Notes under the pieces: generated by a model
What the model was told of the DNA's origin: nothing
Seen by the model: the letters and a program-made list of their open reading frames with translations, nothing else
Database searches by the model: none
Shown here: in pieces, positions 51,889-62,948 of the stretch
Layout: each line of letters opens with the position of its first letter
Position numbering within the stretch: the first letter of the stretch is position 1
DNA from: Neoarius graeffei
Taxonomy: Eukaryota; Chordata; Actinopteri; Siluriformes; Ariidae
Length of the DNA stretch: 64,000 nt
NCBI RefSeq assembly: GCF_027579695.1
Contig: NC_083583.1
Span: forward strand, 1,253,625 to 1,317,624
Direction of reading: 5' to 3'
Position numbers and translations under genes: made by a program

Positions 51889-52543
51889 ACATCACTGTAA
51901 AGAACTGTGCAGTCTTGACTACATTATACACTGGTATAGTAGTATTTTTACACACACACATAAATATATCCATTCACTTTCTAAAAGTGGAGCTTCTGAT
52001 GAATTTATGAGCAAAATATCTCCAAGAGCACAAAATCCCCCTGAATAGAATAATAATATTACAGCACCATGAATGAACCATCGAATTGTGTCGTGTCATG
52101 TTTTTCACCTCAATAAATCACTGCATTGTCTTGTGACAGTGAGACCAATAACGAGATTCACATCGCAGTTACGATACATATTTACTGCTTTCTTTGACGC
52201 CGCATGCCCTGCGCCAGCAACAACACCAGCACATTTATTATGGTGTGACTCTGCTGGGTGCCTGGGGGACAGCAGTGAACCAGCGCTTTCACTTTACACC
52301 ACTACTGTAGAGTTACCATCCAATATCACACTCCGTACGTCACACAGCTGTCTGGTTTCATCTGTCACGGCCACACACAGCAGCAATAGAACTAATCCCC
52401 ATGCACCTGTTCCTGATTAGAGCTCAATCACAGCACAGACATTTATATAAGGACTCTGAATAACACACAGACTTTGTGAAAGCCTTGTATTTTGTGTCAC
52501 TTTTCTGGTTTTGACACTTTTTGTGTTTTTGGACTGTGAGTAT
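51889..52543. other. Intergenic or intronic stretch, possible LTR remnant
   Basis: No gene. From about 52362 (TGTCACGGCCACACACAGC) to the LINE end at 52544, the sequence has a TGTCA start, a TATATAAGG-like box near 52445 and promoter-like content. It could be a truncated LTR of a different family, but no partner end was found. Confidence 0.4.
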
Positions 52544-52704
52544 TGTATCAGAATCAGAATCACTTTTATTGCCAGGTATGTGAACACACATGAGCAATTT
52601 GACTCCGGTTTCACTTAGCTCTCTTAGTACAAACAGATAAAAAGCGTAGACAAAAACAAAACAAAAAGCTATGTACATGTAGAAGGGTAAATATGTATGG
52701 ACAA

Positions 52705-52767
<63 letters not shown>

Positions 52768-54608
52768 TCTTTTGGTGCAAAATGGTGCATAGTGCAAGGA
52801 TGACTTAGTAAATATAAATATACAGTGTGCACAGAATCACGGTATGAGTGTGCAGATATTTCACAGTTGAGGTTACTGATATTTGAGTCCGGTTTTAGCT
52901 GTTCATCACAGAGACAGCCTGAGGGGAAAAAACTGTTCTTGTGTCTGGTTGTTTTTGCGTACAGTGATCTGTAGCGTCTCCCAGAGGGGAGAAGTTTAAA
53001 CAGTTTGTGATGAGGGTGTGATGGGTCTGCAGAGATGTTACCTGCCCGTTTCCTGACTCTGGACAGGTACAGGTCTTGGATGGAGGGCAGGCTGACACCA
53101 ATAATTTTCTCTGCAGACCTTATTGTCCATTGCAGTCTGTTCTTGTCCTGCTTGGTGACCGATCCAAACCAAACAGTGATGGAAGAGCAGAGAACAGACT
53201 GAATGATGGCAGAGTAGAATTGTGTCAGCAGCTCCTTAGACAGGTTGAGCTTCCTGAGCTGGCGCAGAAAGTACAGCCTCTGCTGGGCCTTTTTGATGAT
53301 GGTGACTGTGTTGGTCTCCCACTTCAGGTCCCAGGAGATTGTGGAACCCAGAAACCTGAAGGTTTCAACAGCAGTCACAGTGTTGTTGGTGATGGTGATG
53401 GGCAGCAGAGTGGGGGGGCTCCTCCTAAAACCAACTGCCATCTCCACAGTTTTGAGCATGTTCAGCCCCAGATTGTTCTGACCGCACCAACAGACCAGCC
53501 GTTCAACCTCCCGTCTGTATGCAAACTCATCACTGTCTCGGATGAGGCTGATGACCGTTGTGTCGTCTGCAAATTTCAGGAGTTTAACAGATGGGTCTCT
53601 TGAGGTGCAGTCGTTGGTGTAAAGGGAGAATAGCAGTGGGGAGAGCACACACCCCTGGGGGGCACCAGTGCTGATAGTCCGAGTGCTGGATGTGATGCTC
53701 CCTAGCCTCACCTGCTGCTTCCTGTCAGTCAGGAAGTTTATAATCCACTGACAGGTGGAGGAGGGCACAGTGAGCTGGGTGAGCTTGGTGTGGAGGATGT
53801 CTAGAATGATGGTGTTGAACGCCGAACTGAAATCCACAAACAGGATCCTGGCATATGTCCCTGCAAAGTCAAGGTGTTGCAGGATGTAGTGAAGTCCCAT
53901 ATTGATTGCATGATCTGCTGACCTGTTTGCCCGGTAGGCAAACTGCAGGGGGTCCAGCAGGGGGTCTGTGATGTCCTTCAGGTGTGACAACACCAGTCTC
54001 TCAAAGGACTTCATGACTACAGATGTGAGGGCTACAGGCCTGTAGTCATTCAGTCCTGTGATGGTGGTTTTCTTGGGAACCGGGATTATTGTGGAGCGTT
54101 TGAAGCATGAGGGGACTTCACACAGCTCCAGGGATCTATTAAAGATCTGGGTGAAGATGGGGGCCAGCTGATCACCACAGACCTTCAGACAGGAGGGTGA
54201 CACACCATCTGGGCTGGGTACCTTCCTGATCTTCTGTCTGCGAAAATGCTGACAAACATCCTCTTCACAGATCTTGAGTGCTGGTGTGGGGTCAGAGGCG
54301 AGAGGAGGCAGAATAGCAGGGGGTGTAAATGGGTCTTTAATGTCTGAGGGGGGGAGAGGTGTGAATGTGTCAAATCTGCAGTAGAACACATTCAACTCAT
54401 CAGCCAGTTGATGGTGCATTGCAGTGTTGGGGGATGGTCTCCTGTAGTTGGTGATGTTCTTCAGGCCTCTCCACACTGACGCCGGATCGTTGGCTGAAAG
54501 GCTGTTTGTATCCCTCTGATATCCTGTCTGTGCCTCACTCCACCACTGCCTGGTTTTCCACTTGGCCCTTGTCTCCATTTTAGCTCTTTTTTTGCTTTGC
54601 CTACTCAA
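52544..54608 (-). mobile_element. Rex1/CR1-group LINE with long open RT frame
   Basis: A minus-strand frame of 665 residues (54608-52611) carries a complete reverse transcriptase: KVPSPDGVSPSCLKVCGDQL, NDYRPVALTSVVMKSFERL, RILFVDFSSAFNTIILDIL, GAPQGCVLSPLLFSLYTNDC and the catalytic KFADDTTVISL. The C-terminal region follows (AQQRLYFLRQLRKLNLSKEL, LPSGRRYRSL). The endonuclease half is absent, so the copy is 5'-truncated near 54608. The native stop is lost: the frame runs on through an expanded AT repeat (52707-52758). It ends TGGCAATAAAAG with GATTCT repeats on the minus strand. Confidence 0.88.
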
Positions 54609-54880
54609 GTGAGTAAGACGCTTCTTTGCTTTGCTCCTGCTTGCTCTTTAATTTTTTACTTTTTCACCTAATTTCCACTATTTCTTCATTTTATTTTTCA
54701 CCTTTACAAGATAAGTTAGCTTAGATAGTAAGAACACTGAACGGGAAACTTCAGTGGTTATTTGCTTGAGAGGCTAAAATAAAAAAAACTGGCAACAACC
54801 GAACAGCAAATCATCTTGACATTGGATTAAAACAAAATTTCTTCTCCGTGCTCTCACGGAAAGTGGTCGCATTTCTCTGC
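54609..54880. other. AT-rich stretch between two retroelements
   Basis: About 270 bp that might be leader sequence of one of the neighbouring retroelements. There is no ORF or recognisable motif. Confidence 0.45.
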
Positions 54881-56005
54881 TCTCCTCTCCTCTCCTTTTT
54901 TCCTGCTTGTGCTCTTTGTTTCGTCTCGTCTGCCTATACTTTTTTTTTGAGAGACTCTCTCCGCATTGAATTTCTAAACTAAAAAAGCATGGATTTGATA
55001 AACTGGTCTCCTAACGAAATTGACATAGTTTCTGGGTTCGGGGGAACCCACCTGTCCTGCCGGAATGTCTGTGGAGGACATTGGAGATATCTACCTATTC
55101 AGAACCATGATTATCAGACTTTTGCTGATTGGATTAGGCATTGCTCTGGTATATCGAGGAAATCAGACAATGGTGACAGCTGTTCAAAGCCCCACAAAGC
55201 TGCCCGATATGATTGAGTGGTGGGCAAAGCTGTCGGCACTCAGACTGTGGCAGAACTTGAACCACAACATGGTTGTCATCTTGGAGACGCTTTCGGATTT
55301 GCAAGGAATAAGTATTTAGGAGACCAAATGGAATTGAATTGAACAGAAATGGACAGAAATGGACAGATATGGACAAAATGGACAGATATGGATGAGTGGT
55401 GTGGATGTGTAAAGACTGAGTCTGTTCGAAAGACCAAACAATCTCTATCTTATCGACATTCGGCTCCCTGAACAGCACTGGCCTCGATCAAGGCCGTTGC
55501 TGGGCAAACATTTCCCCCAGAAGTTCACTGCTGGGAGACACTCTCGCATTCTTCACATTCCTTCCCCAGTTTTCCGCGGTCACCGTTTTTCACCCCCAGT
55601 GTGACAAGCGGGTGCATGACCAGCCCCGCTTGCATGGCTGCAGGAGCGGACGGCTCCTTGCTTGCGCTGGGTTACCTCTACCTCCTCCCCTCCCCTCCTA
55701 CCCCCTTACCCCTTACCCCCACCCCTGATTGCCCCCTCCTTCCCCCCTTCCCCCCCTCAAGTCCCATGTTTTAAAGTGTACTTGTGTTATTGTGTGCTTG
55801 TGCGGAGGTTTGTAAATGCTTCCACACTGTACTCCTGATAGGAGCATAGTGGGGGGGGGTTCTTTTTTCCTCATCTTTCCTCATGTTACTACTGTGTTTC
55901 TTTTTCTTTTATCCCTGTCTTCCTGTCCTGTTCCCCCTCTGTAAGGACAGGTTGATGGTCATTTTCACTGGTAACAGTGACAATAAAGGGTTCATTCATT
56001 CATTC
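54881..56005 (+). mobile_element. Unrecognised small retroposon with a predicted membrane-protein ORF
   Basis: It ends with AGTGACAATAAAGGG and ATTC repeats, the form of a retroposon 3' end with a polyadenylation-type signal. The coding region starts at 54989 (MDLINWSPNEIDIVSGFG); after a one-base shift near 55060 it continues from 55065 as MSVEDIGDIYLFR. It then has a hydrophobic segment (MIIRLLLIGLGIALVY) and ends at 55319 with a helical NHNMVVILETLSDLQG. Short repeats (GACAGATATG type) at about 55350-55392 and C-rich sequence at 55680-55760 follow. There is no reverse transcriptase. I do not recognise the protein. The left edge is approximate. Confidence 0.5.
54989..55319 (+). pseudogene. 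Unrecognised ORF, about 110 residues with one transmembrane segment
   Basis: Two overlapping frames (54989-55216 and 55065-55319) appear to be one gene with a single extra base near 55060. The first gives MDLINWSPNEIDIVSGFGG, the second the rest, with one likely membrane helix of about 17 residues and an amphipathic C-terminus. I cannot assign a family. It could be an accessory ORF of a LINE, a captured host exon, or chance, though the codon-like continuity over 330 bp argues against chance. Confidence 0.4.
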
Positions 56006-56007
56006 AA

Positions 56008-57690
56008 ATGCCAGGGGGCAAAAAATCCAGGAGATCCTGCAGAAAATGCACAGAACTAGAACAGAGGATTTCCATCCTGGAATCAAAGATTGATGCCCTG
56101 CCAAAGATGGAAGAACTAAGAGAGTATCTCACAAAAGGAGTACAGAAACAGTGGCTGAGAATGCAGAGATTGCACCCTGACAGGCCGATGGCATTGCAGA
56201 TCGAGTGGATGAATTCATCGATCTAACAGAGCAAAATTTGAGTACAGAAAACTGGCAGACGATGGGTGGCAGGCCCAAAAATAAAAACAGAAGAGTAATT
56301 ACCTCAACACCAGTTCGTTCTGATACTATGCAACCCATGCTCCACAGCCATGCTATTAGAAATAGAGCCAGGTCTACAAACTACAATAGGATTTACAGTC
56401 CTATGGAAAATCCACAGCCCATAAGGCTTCAGAACAAATCTGAATGCCTCAGGGATGTGGAAGCGGAATTTTCAGGCGGACAAACACATCATAGAAAGAG
56501 ATCGCACCACAGCCGAAGAGCTGTGGGAAGAGGCAAAAAGCAGCCCGTAACACCACCTGATCCCACAACCCTTGTTCTTGGTGATTCCACTGTAAGACAT
56601 TTAAAAGGACATAGGATGATTATTTGCTGCCTTCCAAATGCATCCATCTCTGACACCAAAGACAGCATTTTGAAACTCATGTCCGAGCATAAAACTATCA
56701 AATGTATTGTTGTGCATGTGGAAGCAAATGATGTTTTCAGAGAACAGCTGTTTGTCCAAGATGATTTCAGAAAACTTTTTTATAAGACTAGAATACAATC
56801 TTTTATCAGTGGCCCACTCCCTGCAAGGGGAAGCTTTGCATTTACTAGACTCTTCAGTCTTAACCCCTGGCTTGGAAAAACTTGTTTTTTATTTGGTATG
56901 AACTTCATAAACAATTTTAACCTTTTCTGGAATCGCAGAGAATTCTTCAGGCCAAATAGCACTGAACTCAGCCGGATTGGGACCAAAGTTTTGGCTGATC
57001 ACTACAGCCTCTCTTCTCCAGCATGCATTCTTTTCTCAGCCAACATCGGGCAGAACTGCTGATAAGTGTTCACAGACTGACCCAGTTACAGATATCAACA
57101 AAACCTCTGCAAAGCCAAAACAACTACCCATGCAAGCACAGCAGAGATGCTTCAACAAGGACACACAGCCATCTGGGGCAGACTGCCAAGGACATCAACA
57201 ATCACATGGAGAATGTGAGCATGCTGTTAACAATGGGCAGCCACAGATCTCTGCATCGCCCATCCAGATTGAGGACCTGACCAAAGACAATCATGCAAAG
57301 ATTGCATCATCCACATCTCGACCCCATGCAAGTATCACAGAGACTGTCACGGAGACAGTCACCACGGAGACAGTCATGGAGACACTCACAAAGACCTCAC
57401 CAAAGTCCCAATCTCAGTCTTGCTCTTCTGACTTCATTGTACCATCCCCGTCTCCCCCCTGCATGGAAAGTATGCAGAGACTGCTGCCAATGGCTGCACT
57501 CTCTTTTTCCAGCCCAAATCATTCGCGACAAGCAGTGTACCCAGTTCATCAAAAATCAACCAACAGACTGAACTGTGTTCACCCAGGACTTTCAGCTGGC
57601 TACCAATCTTTTTCACCATCTAAAAAATACATGACATCTCCATTCCTTCCCCCTCCCAACCTCATGGAATATACGGAGAGTCTTGTATGA
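56008..57690 (+). pseudogene. LINE ORF1 with decayed SGNH domain
   Basis: Three overlapping open pieces (56008-56226, 56205-57062, 56977-57690) with two frame changes. The first has a basic start with CRKCTEL and a coiled coil (LEQRISILESKIDALPKMEE). The second has the SGNH domain: GDSTVRHLKG keeps the serine, but the usual HAGANDI reads HVEANDV and the terminal D-x-x-H block reads FFRPN. The third piece is a low-complexity tail rich in TVTETV and serine/proline repeats. Compared with the intact ORF1 at 5340, the hydrolase site is lost. Confidence 0.8.
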
Positions 57691-57696
57691 TGTGCT

Positions 57697-60600
57697 GTGG
57701 GTCCCTGCACTGGGTGTAGTTTTGAAAACAGGCTGAGACCCAGTATGCCTATGCCATTCTCTATTCCTGTGTTGATAAGAAATAGAAAACATAGAGCATA
57801 TTTAACCCAGGGGGTAAACCAGTCTAGTCTCCTTCCTGTTTCAAAACAACATCAGAGTGCCCAAGCGGATATTACTTCTAGACTTTCTGTAAAGCTAGCT
57901 CTTCTGAATGTTAGATCACTTTCAAACAAGTCATTTTTAATTAATGATCTTATTTGCAAACACAATCTTGATTTTTTGCTTCTAACTGAAACATGGCTGG
58001 ATCAAACAAAGAGTGCTACCATCCTTATTGAAGCAGCTCCCCCAAATTTTAATTTCATGAGTGCTACCTGACATGGGAAAGGTGGAGGGATAGCAAATAT
58101 ATTCAAAGCCTCTTTTCAATGTAAACAATCCTCACTTGGTGATTTTACATCCTTTGAACACTTATGTGCACTTGTTACATGCTCTCCTAACATATTGTTA
58201 TTAACTATTTACAGGCCTCCGAGACATTCAGCCAAAGTTTTTCTGGAAGAGTTTGATGAACTGTTGTCAGTCATTTGCTTAGAGTTTGACTGTCTTATTA
58301 TATCTGGGGATTTTAACTTGCATGTAGATAATCTTGAAAACACTTATGCCAGAGAACTACTTGTACTTATTGACAACTTCAACCTAGTACAACATGTACA
58401 GGGGCCGACCCACTCTCGTGGTCATACCCTTGACCTTGTTATCGCAAAGGGTCTTACTGTTTCTATGACTGTTGTTGACCTGGCCTTATCTGATCATTTC
58501 TGTGTTTTCTCTGATGTTTCTATGTCTCCTCACATTCAGAGCAGCTCAACGACTATGGGTAGGAGAGTCATAAATGACAACACATGTTCTCTTTGAGCAA
58601 GCTCTCTCACGGATCTCAACTAAAATGTCAGACTCTGTAGATGACTTACTGGAAATTTTTAATTTAAATATGACCCAAATTATGGATGATATTGCTCCAT
58701 TCAAAATCAAAAGAGTCAATGACAAGCAGAAAGCACCATGGAAGCAATACCCAGCTGTTAAACTGCTAAAGAGAGAATGTAGAAAGACTGAAAGAAAATG
58801 GCGCAAATCTAAACTTCACATCCATTATCAAATCCATAAAGAGATGCTTTGTAAATATAATTATGAAATTGGTAAAGCAAGACAGTCTTTCTTCTCCAAC
58901 ATCATCAACAGGAATATGAACAATGCCCGTGTGCTATTTTCAACAGTAGAGAAGCTAACTAATCCCCCACCACAATTAGCACCTGAACTTCTCTCAGTTA
59001 ATAAATGCAATGAGTTTGCATGCTTCTTCAAAGGTAAAATTGATAAAATACGGCAGAATATTGCTCATAATATATCTCAGTTGCAAATAACTGAAAAGCT
59101 GCAATCGCCAGTGACAGACAGACAATTTCAACACAATGTCAGAATTTTGTTTAATTGATTATGAGACTCTTGAAAAAACTGTACAAAATCTCAGTTCCTC
59201 AACATCTGAATTGGACATTCTGCCCACCAACTTTTTTAAGTCTGTTCTTCACCTCATAATTACAGATGTGCTTCAGATCATAAATACATCCCTAGAGACT
59301 GGCATTGTTCCTGTGTCCCTGAAAAAAGCCGTTGTAAAGCCCCTACTTAAAAAGAATAATCTGGATGCTTCAGTATTAAATAACTACAGGCCAATATCAA
59401 ATCTACCATTCATCGGGAAAATCCTTGAAAAAATTGTCTTCAATCAATTAACTGCCTTCTTGATATCAAACAGCTGCTTTGATAACTTTCAGTCAGGATT
59501 TCGTGCCAATCACAGCACTGAAACAGCGCTGATTAAAGTTGTAAATGACATACGTCTTAATACTGATGCAGGCAAAACATCGGTCCTGGTGTTACTGGAC
59601 CTCAGTGCAGCTTTTGATACTGTTGATCACAACATACTGCTATATCGACTTGAACATTGCTTTGGGTTGACTGGTAAAGTTATCAATTGGTTAAAATCAT
59701 ACTTAAAAGATAGAAGCTTCTTTGTTACCATGGGAAATTGTACCTCAACATCGATGTCCTTGACCTGTGGTGTCCCCCAGGGGTCGATCCTTGGACCATT
59801 ACTATTCAACCTTTATATGCTCCCACTTGGACAAATGATCAAGAACAACTCAATTTTGTATCACTGCTATGCAGATGACACCCAAATTTGTTTTTCTCTA
59901 TCACCTAATGATTATGCCCCCCTTGAATGTCTCTACCAGTGTATCGACCAAATCAACAACTGGATGTCACAAAATTTTCTTCAGCTGAACACAGATAAAA
60001 CAGAAGTAATTCTCATCTCATCTCATCATCTCTAGCCGCTTTATCCTGTTCTACAGAGTCGCAGGCAAGCTGGAGCCTATCCCAGCTGACTACGGGCGAA
60101 AGGCGGGGTTCACCCTGGACAAGTCGCCAGGTCATCACAGGGCTGATACATAGACACAGACAACCATTCACACTCACATTCACACCTACGCTCAATTTAG
60201 AGTCACCAGTTAACCTAACCTGCATGTCTTTGGACTGTGGGGGAAACCGGAGCACCCGGAGGAAACCCACGCGGACATGGGGAGAACATGCAAACTCCAC
60301 ACAGAAAGGCCCTCACCGGCCACGGGGCTCGAACCCGGACCTTCTTGCTGTGAGGCGACAGCACTAACCACTACACCACCGTGCCGCCCAGAAGCAATTC
60401 TATTTGGGAAAAAAGATGAAAGACTCAGGATTACTACTATTCTTGACACAAAGGGGGTTAAAACAAAAGATATGGTTAAAAATCTTGGTGTTTTCATTGA
60501 CAGCGAGCTAAACTTTGACAGTCATATGAAAGCAATCACTAAATCGGCATTTTATCACCTAAAAAACATTTGCAAACTAAGAGGACTTATGTCAAAAAAT

Positions 60601-61086
60601 GATCCGGAAAAACTTGTCCATGCCTTCATCTCTAGTAGGGTTGACTACTGCAATGGCCTTTTCACAGGCCTGCCAAAAAAGACCATCAAACGACTTCAGC
60701 TGGTTCAAAATGCAGCGGCGAGGGTTCTCACACGAACAAAAAGAACAGAGCACATTACTCCAATTCTAAGGTCCCTTCACTGGCTTCTCGTAAGCTACAG
60801 AATTGACTTTAAAGCATTGCTGCTGGTGTACAAATCTCTAAATGGCACAGGGCCCAATTACCTCTCTGATATGTTGCAGCGGCCTAACCCAATCAGATCT
60901 ACCAGATCGCAGCAGCAAAATTTACTGGTAAAACCTGTTGTTAAAACAAAGTGTGGTGAAGCAGCTTTTAGCTACTATGCAGTGCAGCTATGGAACCAAC
61001 TGCCAGAGGACATCAAAAATGCTCCTGCTGTTGGCAGCTTCAAATCTAGACTAAAGACCAAGCTGTTCTCAGATGCTTTCTGCTAA
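57697..61086 (+). pseudogene. LINE ORF2: endonuclease and RT, broken and SINE-interrupted
   Basis: Endonuclease pieces (57697-58071, 58195-58596) contain LLNVRSLSNKSFLINDLI, LTETWLDQ, IISGDFNLHVDN and DHFCVFSD. A linker frame (58574-59158) follows. The RT (59136-60013) has [48 protein letters not shown] and [10 protein letters not shown]. After the SINE, 60402-61086 completes the C-terminus (LVHAFISSRVDYCNGL, LHWLLVSYRIDFK). Stops at 58070 and 58594 and several frame changes inactivate it. Confidence 0.85.
60014..60389 (-). mobile_element. tRNA-derived SINE, copy 2, inside LINE ORF2
   Basis: Same family as 40306-40677: on the minus strand it starts GGGCGGCACGGTGGTGTAG with B-box GGTTCGAGCCC and ends in ATGAGATGAG repeats. 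Flanked by AGAAGTAATTCT (60002-60013) and AGAAGCAATTCT (60390-60401), a 12-bp duplication with one difference. The plus-strand ORF beginning at 60277 starts inside it by chance. Confidence 0.88.
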
Positions 61087-61195
61087 CTGATAAATATCAT
61101 CTTTACATGTTTTAAACTTTACTTAACTTTTACAGTCTCTGCATGTTTTAAATTTTACTTAACTTTTATTCCATTTTATTCTGCTGTTTTTTACT

Positions 61196-61627
61196 GAACC
61201 AGGGATGTGATTTGGGGCTGGTGAAATTATCTGAAAATTTTAGCCGGGGGTCTGGGCCCCCAGCTGGTCCAGGGCAGCGTAGGCCCCCAGCTGGTCCAGG
61301 GCAGCGCCCTTTTGGGGGGACAAGGGGGGCAAAGCCCCCCGAAGCTCCTGGGTTCTGGGGTTTTCTGACTTAAAAATTGTACTAAAATAGCAAGCAAACA
61401 CACAAGAAAAAACTTGTCATGATTAACAAATTCAAGCCAATTTAATGGTCAACATGCAACTCTGAGCCCCTGTAGTAAATTCAATGATTCTTAACTGACA
61501 AAAAGCCAAAACATGAAACCTAAAAATGTCATTCTAAATTAAATCATCTGCATTAGAATAAATAGAAAATTGTATAAGGAAAAACAAAATTTATACTTTC
61601 AATTACTGTAGAAGTTGAACATAACTA
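61196..61627. other. Unclassified repeat fragment, C/G-rich then AT-rich
   Basis: It starts CCAGGGATGTGATTTGGGG, which resembles some hAT ends. A block GGCCCCCAGCTGGTCCAGGG is present twice in tandem (about 61253-61310) and GGGGGGCAAAGCCCCCC can form a hairpin. The last 270 bp are AT-rich with no gene. No partner terminus was found. Confidence 0.4.
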
Positions 61628-61847
61628 CAGTGGTGCCTGAAAGTTTGTGAACCCTTTAACATTTTCTATATTTCTGCATAAATATGACCTAAAACATAAT
61701 CAGATTTTCACACAAGTCCTAAAAGTAGATGAAGAGAACCCAGTTAAACAAATGAGACAAAAATATTAGATTTGGTCATTTATTTATTGAGGAAAATGAT
61801 CCAAAATTACATATCTGTGAGTGGCAAAAGTATGTGACCCTTTGCTT

Positions 61848-62870
61848 TCAGTATCTGGTGTGACCCCCTTGTGCAGCAATAACTGCAACTAAACATTTCC
61901 GGTAACTGTTGATCAGTCCTGCACACTGGCTTGGAGGAATTTTAGCCCGTTCCTCCGTACAGAACAGCTTCAACTCTGGGATGTTGGTGGGTTTCCTCAC
62001 ATGAACTGCTCGCTTCAGGTCCTTCCACAACATTTCCATTGGATTCAGGTCAGGACTTTGACTTGGCCATTCCAAAACATTCACTTTATTCTTCTTTAAC
62101 CATTCTTTGGTAGAACGACTTGTGTGCTTAGGGTCGTTGTCTTGCTGCATGACCCACCTTCTCTTGAGATTCAGTTCATGGACAGATGTCCTGACATTTT
62201 CCTTTAGAATTTGCTGGTATAATTCAGAATTCATTGTTCCATTAATGATGGCAAGCTGTCCTGGCCCAGATGCAGCAAAACAGGCCCAAACCATGATACT
62301 ACCACCACCATGTTTCACAGAAGGGATAAGGTTCTTATGCTGGAATGCAGTGTTTTCCTTTCTCCAAACATAACGCTTCTCATTTAAACCAAAAAGTTCT
62401 ATTTTGGTCTCATCCATCCACAAAATATTTTTCCAACAGCCTTCTGGCTTGTCCACGTGATCTTTAGCAAACTGCAGACGAGCAGCAATGTTCTTTTTGG
62501 AGAGCAGTGGCTTTCTCCTTGAAACCCTGCCATGCACACCATTGTTGTTCAGTGTTTTCCTGATGGTGGACTCATGAACATTAACATTAGCCAATGTGAG
62601 AGAGGCCTTCAGTTGCTTAGAAGTTAACCTGGGGTCCTTTGTGACCTCGCCGACTATTACATGCCTTGCTCTTGGAGTGATCTTTGTTGGTCGACCACTC
62701 CTGGGGAGGGTAATATTGGTCTTGAATTTCCTCCATTTGTACACAATCTGTCTGACTGTGGATTGGTGGAGTCCAAACTCTTTAGAGATGGTTTTGTAAC
62801 CTTTTCCAGCCTGATGAGCATCATCAACACTTTTTCTGAGGTCCTCAGAAATCTCCTTTGTTTGTGCCAT
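61848..62870 (-). CDS. Tc1-like transposase, apparently intact
   Basis: 340 residues from MAQTKEISEDLRKSVDDAH, the usual start of fish Tc1 transposases; an in-frame ATG 34 codons earlier lies in non-coding terminal sequence. The N-terminus has paired helix-turn-helix domains (GYKTISKEFGLHQSTVRQIV; GRPTKITPRARHVI with a GRPT/GRPR-like hook between). The catalytic DD34E triad is seen in ILWMDETKIELFG, MQQDNDPKHTS and QSPDLNPMEMLWKDLKR, with a glycine-rich box KHGGGSIMVWACF. Full length and all catalytic residues suggest a recent copy. Activity cannot be judged from sequence alone. Confidence 0.92.
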   Translation of the reverse strand: MAQTKEISEDLRKSVDDAHQAGKGYKTISKEFGLHQSTVRQIVYKWRKFKTNITLPRSGRPTKITPRARHVIVGEVTKDPRLTSKQLKASLTLANVNVHESTIRKTLNNNGVHGRVSRRKPLLSKKNIAARLQFAKDHVDKPEGCWKNILWMDETKIELFGLNEKRYVWRKENTAFQHKNLIPSVKHGGGSIMVWACFAASGPGQLAIINGTMNSELYQQILKENVRTSVHELNLKRRWVMQQDNDPKHTSRSTKEWLKKNKVNVLEWPSQSPDLNPMEMLWKDLKRAVHVRKPTNIPELKLFCTEERAKIPPSQCAGLINSYRKCLVAVIAAQGGHTRY

Positions 62871-62948
62871 GATACACTTCCACAAACATGTGTTGTGAAG
62901 ATCAGACTTTGATAGATCCCTGTTCTTTAAATAAAACAGGGTGCCCAC

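Larger units (their letters stand above)
56006..61195 (+). mobile_element. L2-type LINE, decayed, interrupted by a SINE
   Basis: ORF1 pieces at 56008-57690 and ORF2 pieces at 57697-61086 give the full L2-type layout. The 5' UTR is missing: the element starts practically at the ORF1 start codon, directly after the ATTC tail of the preceding retroposon. A SINE splits the RT at 60014-60389. The 3' UTR resembles 42700-42815 up to about 61195 and then stops, so the true 3' end is missing here. Confidence 0.87.

Noticed and set aside
52611..52760. C-terminal YIYIYIY repeat of the LINE frame as a protein feature
   Set aside because: This is translation of an expanded AT dinucleotide repeat after the true end of the LINE protein.
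60277..61086. 269-residue ORF as a separate gene
   Set aside because: Its first third is antisense SINE and the rest is the end of LINE ORF2.
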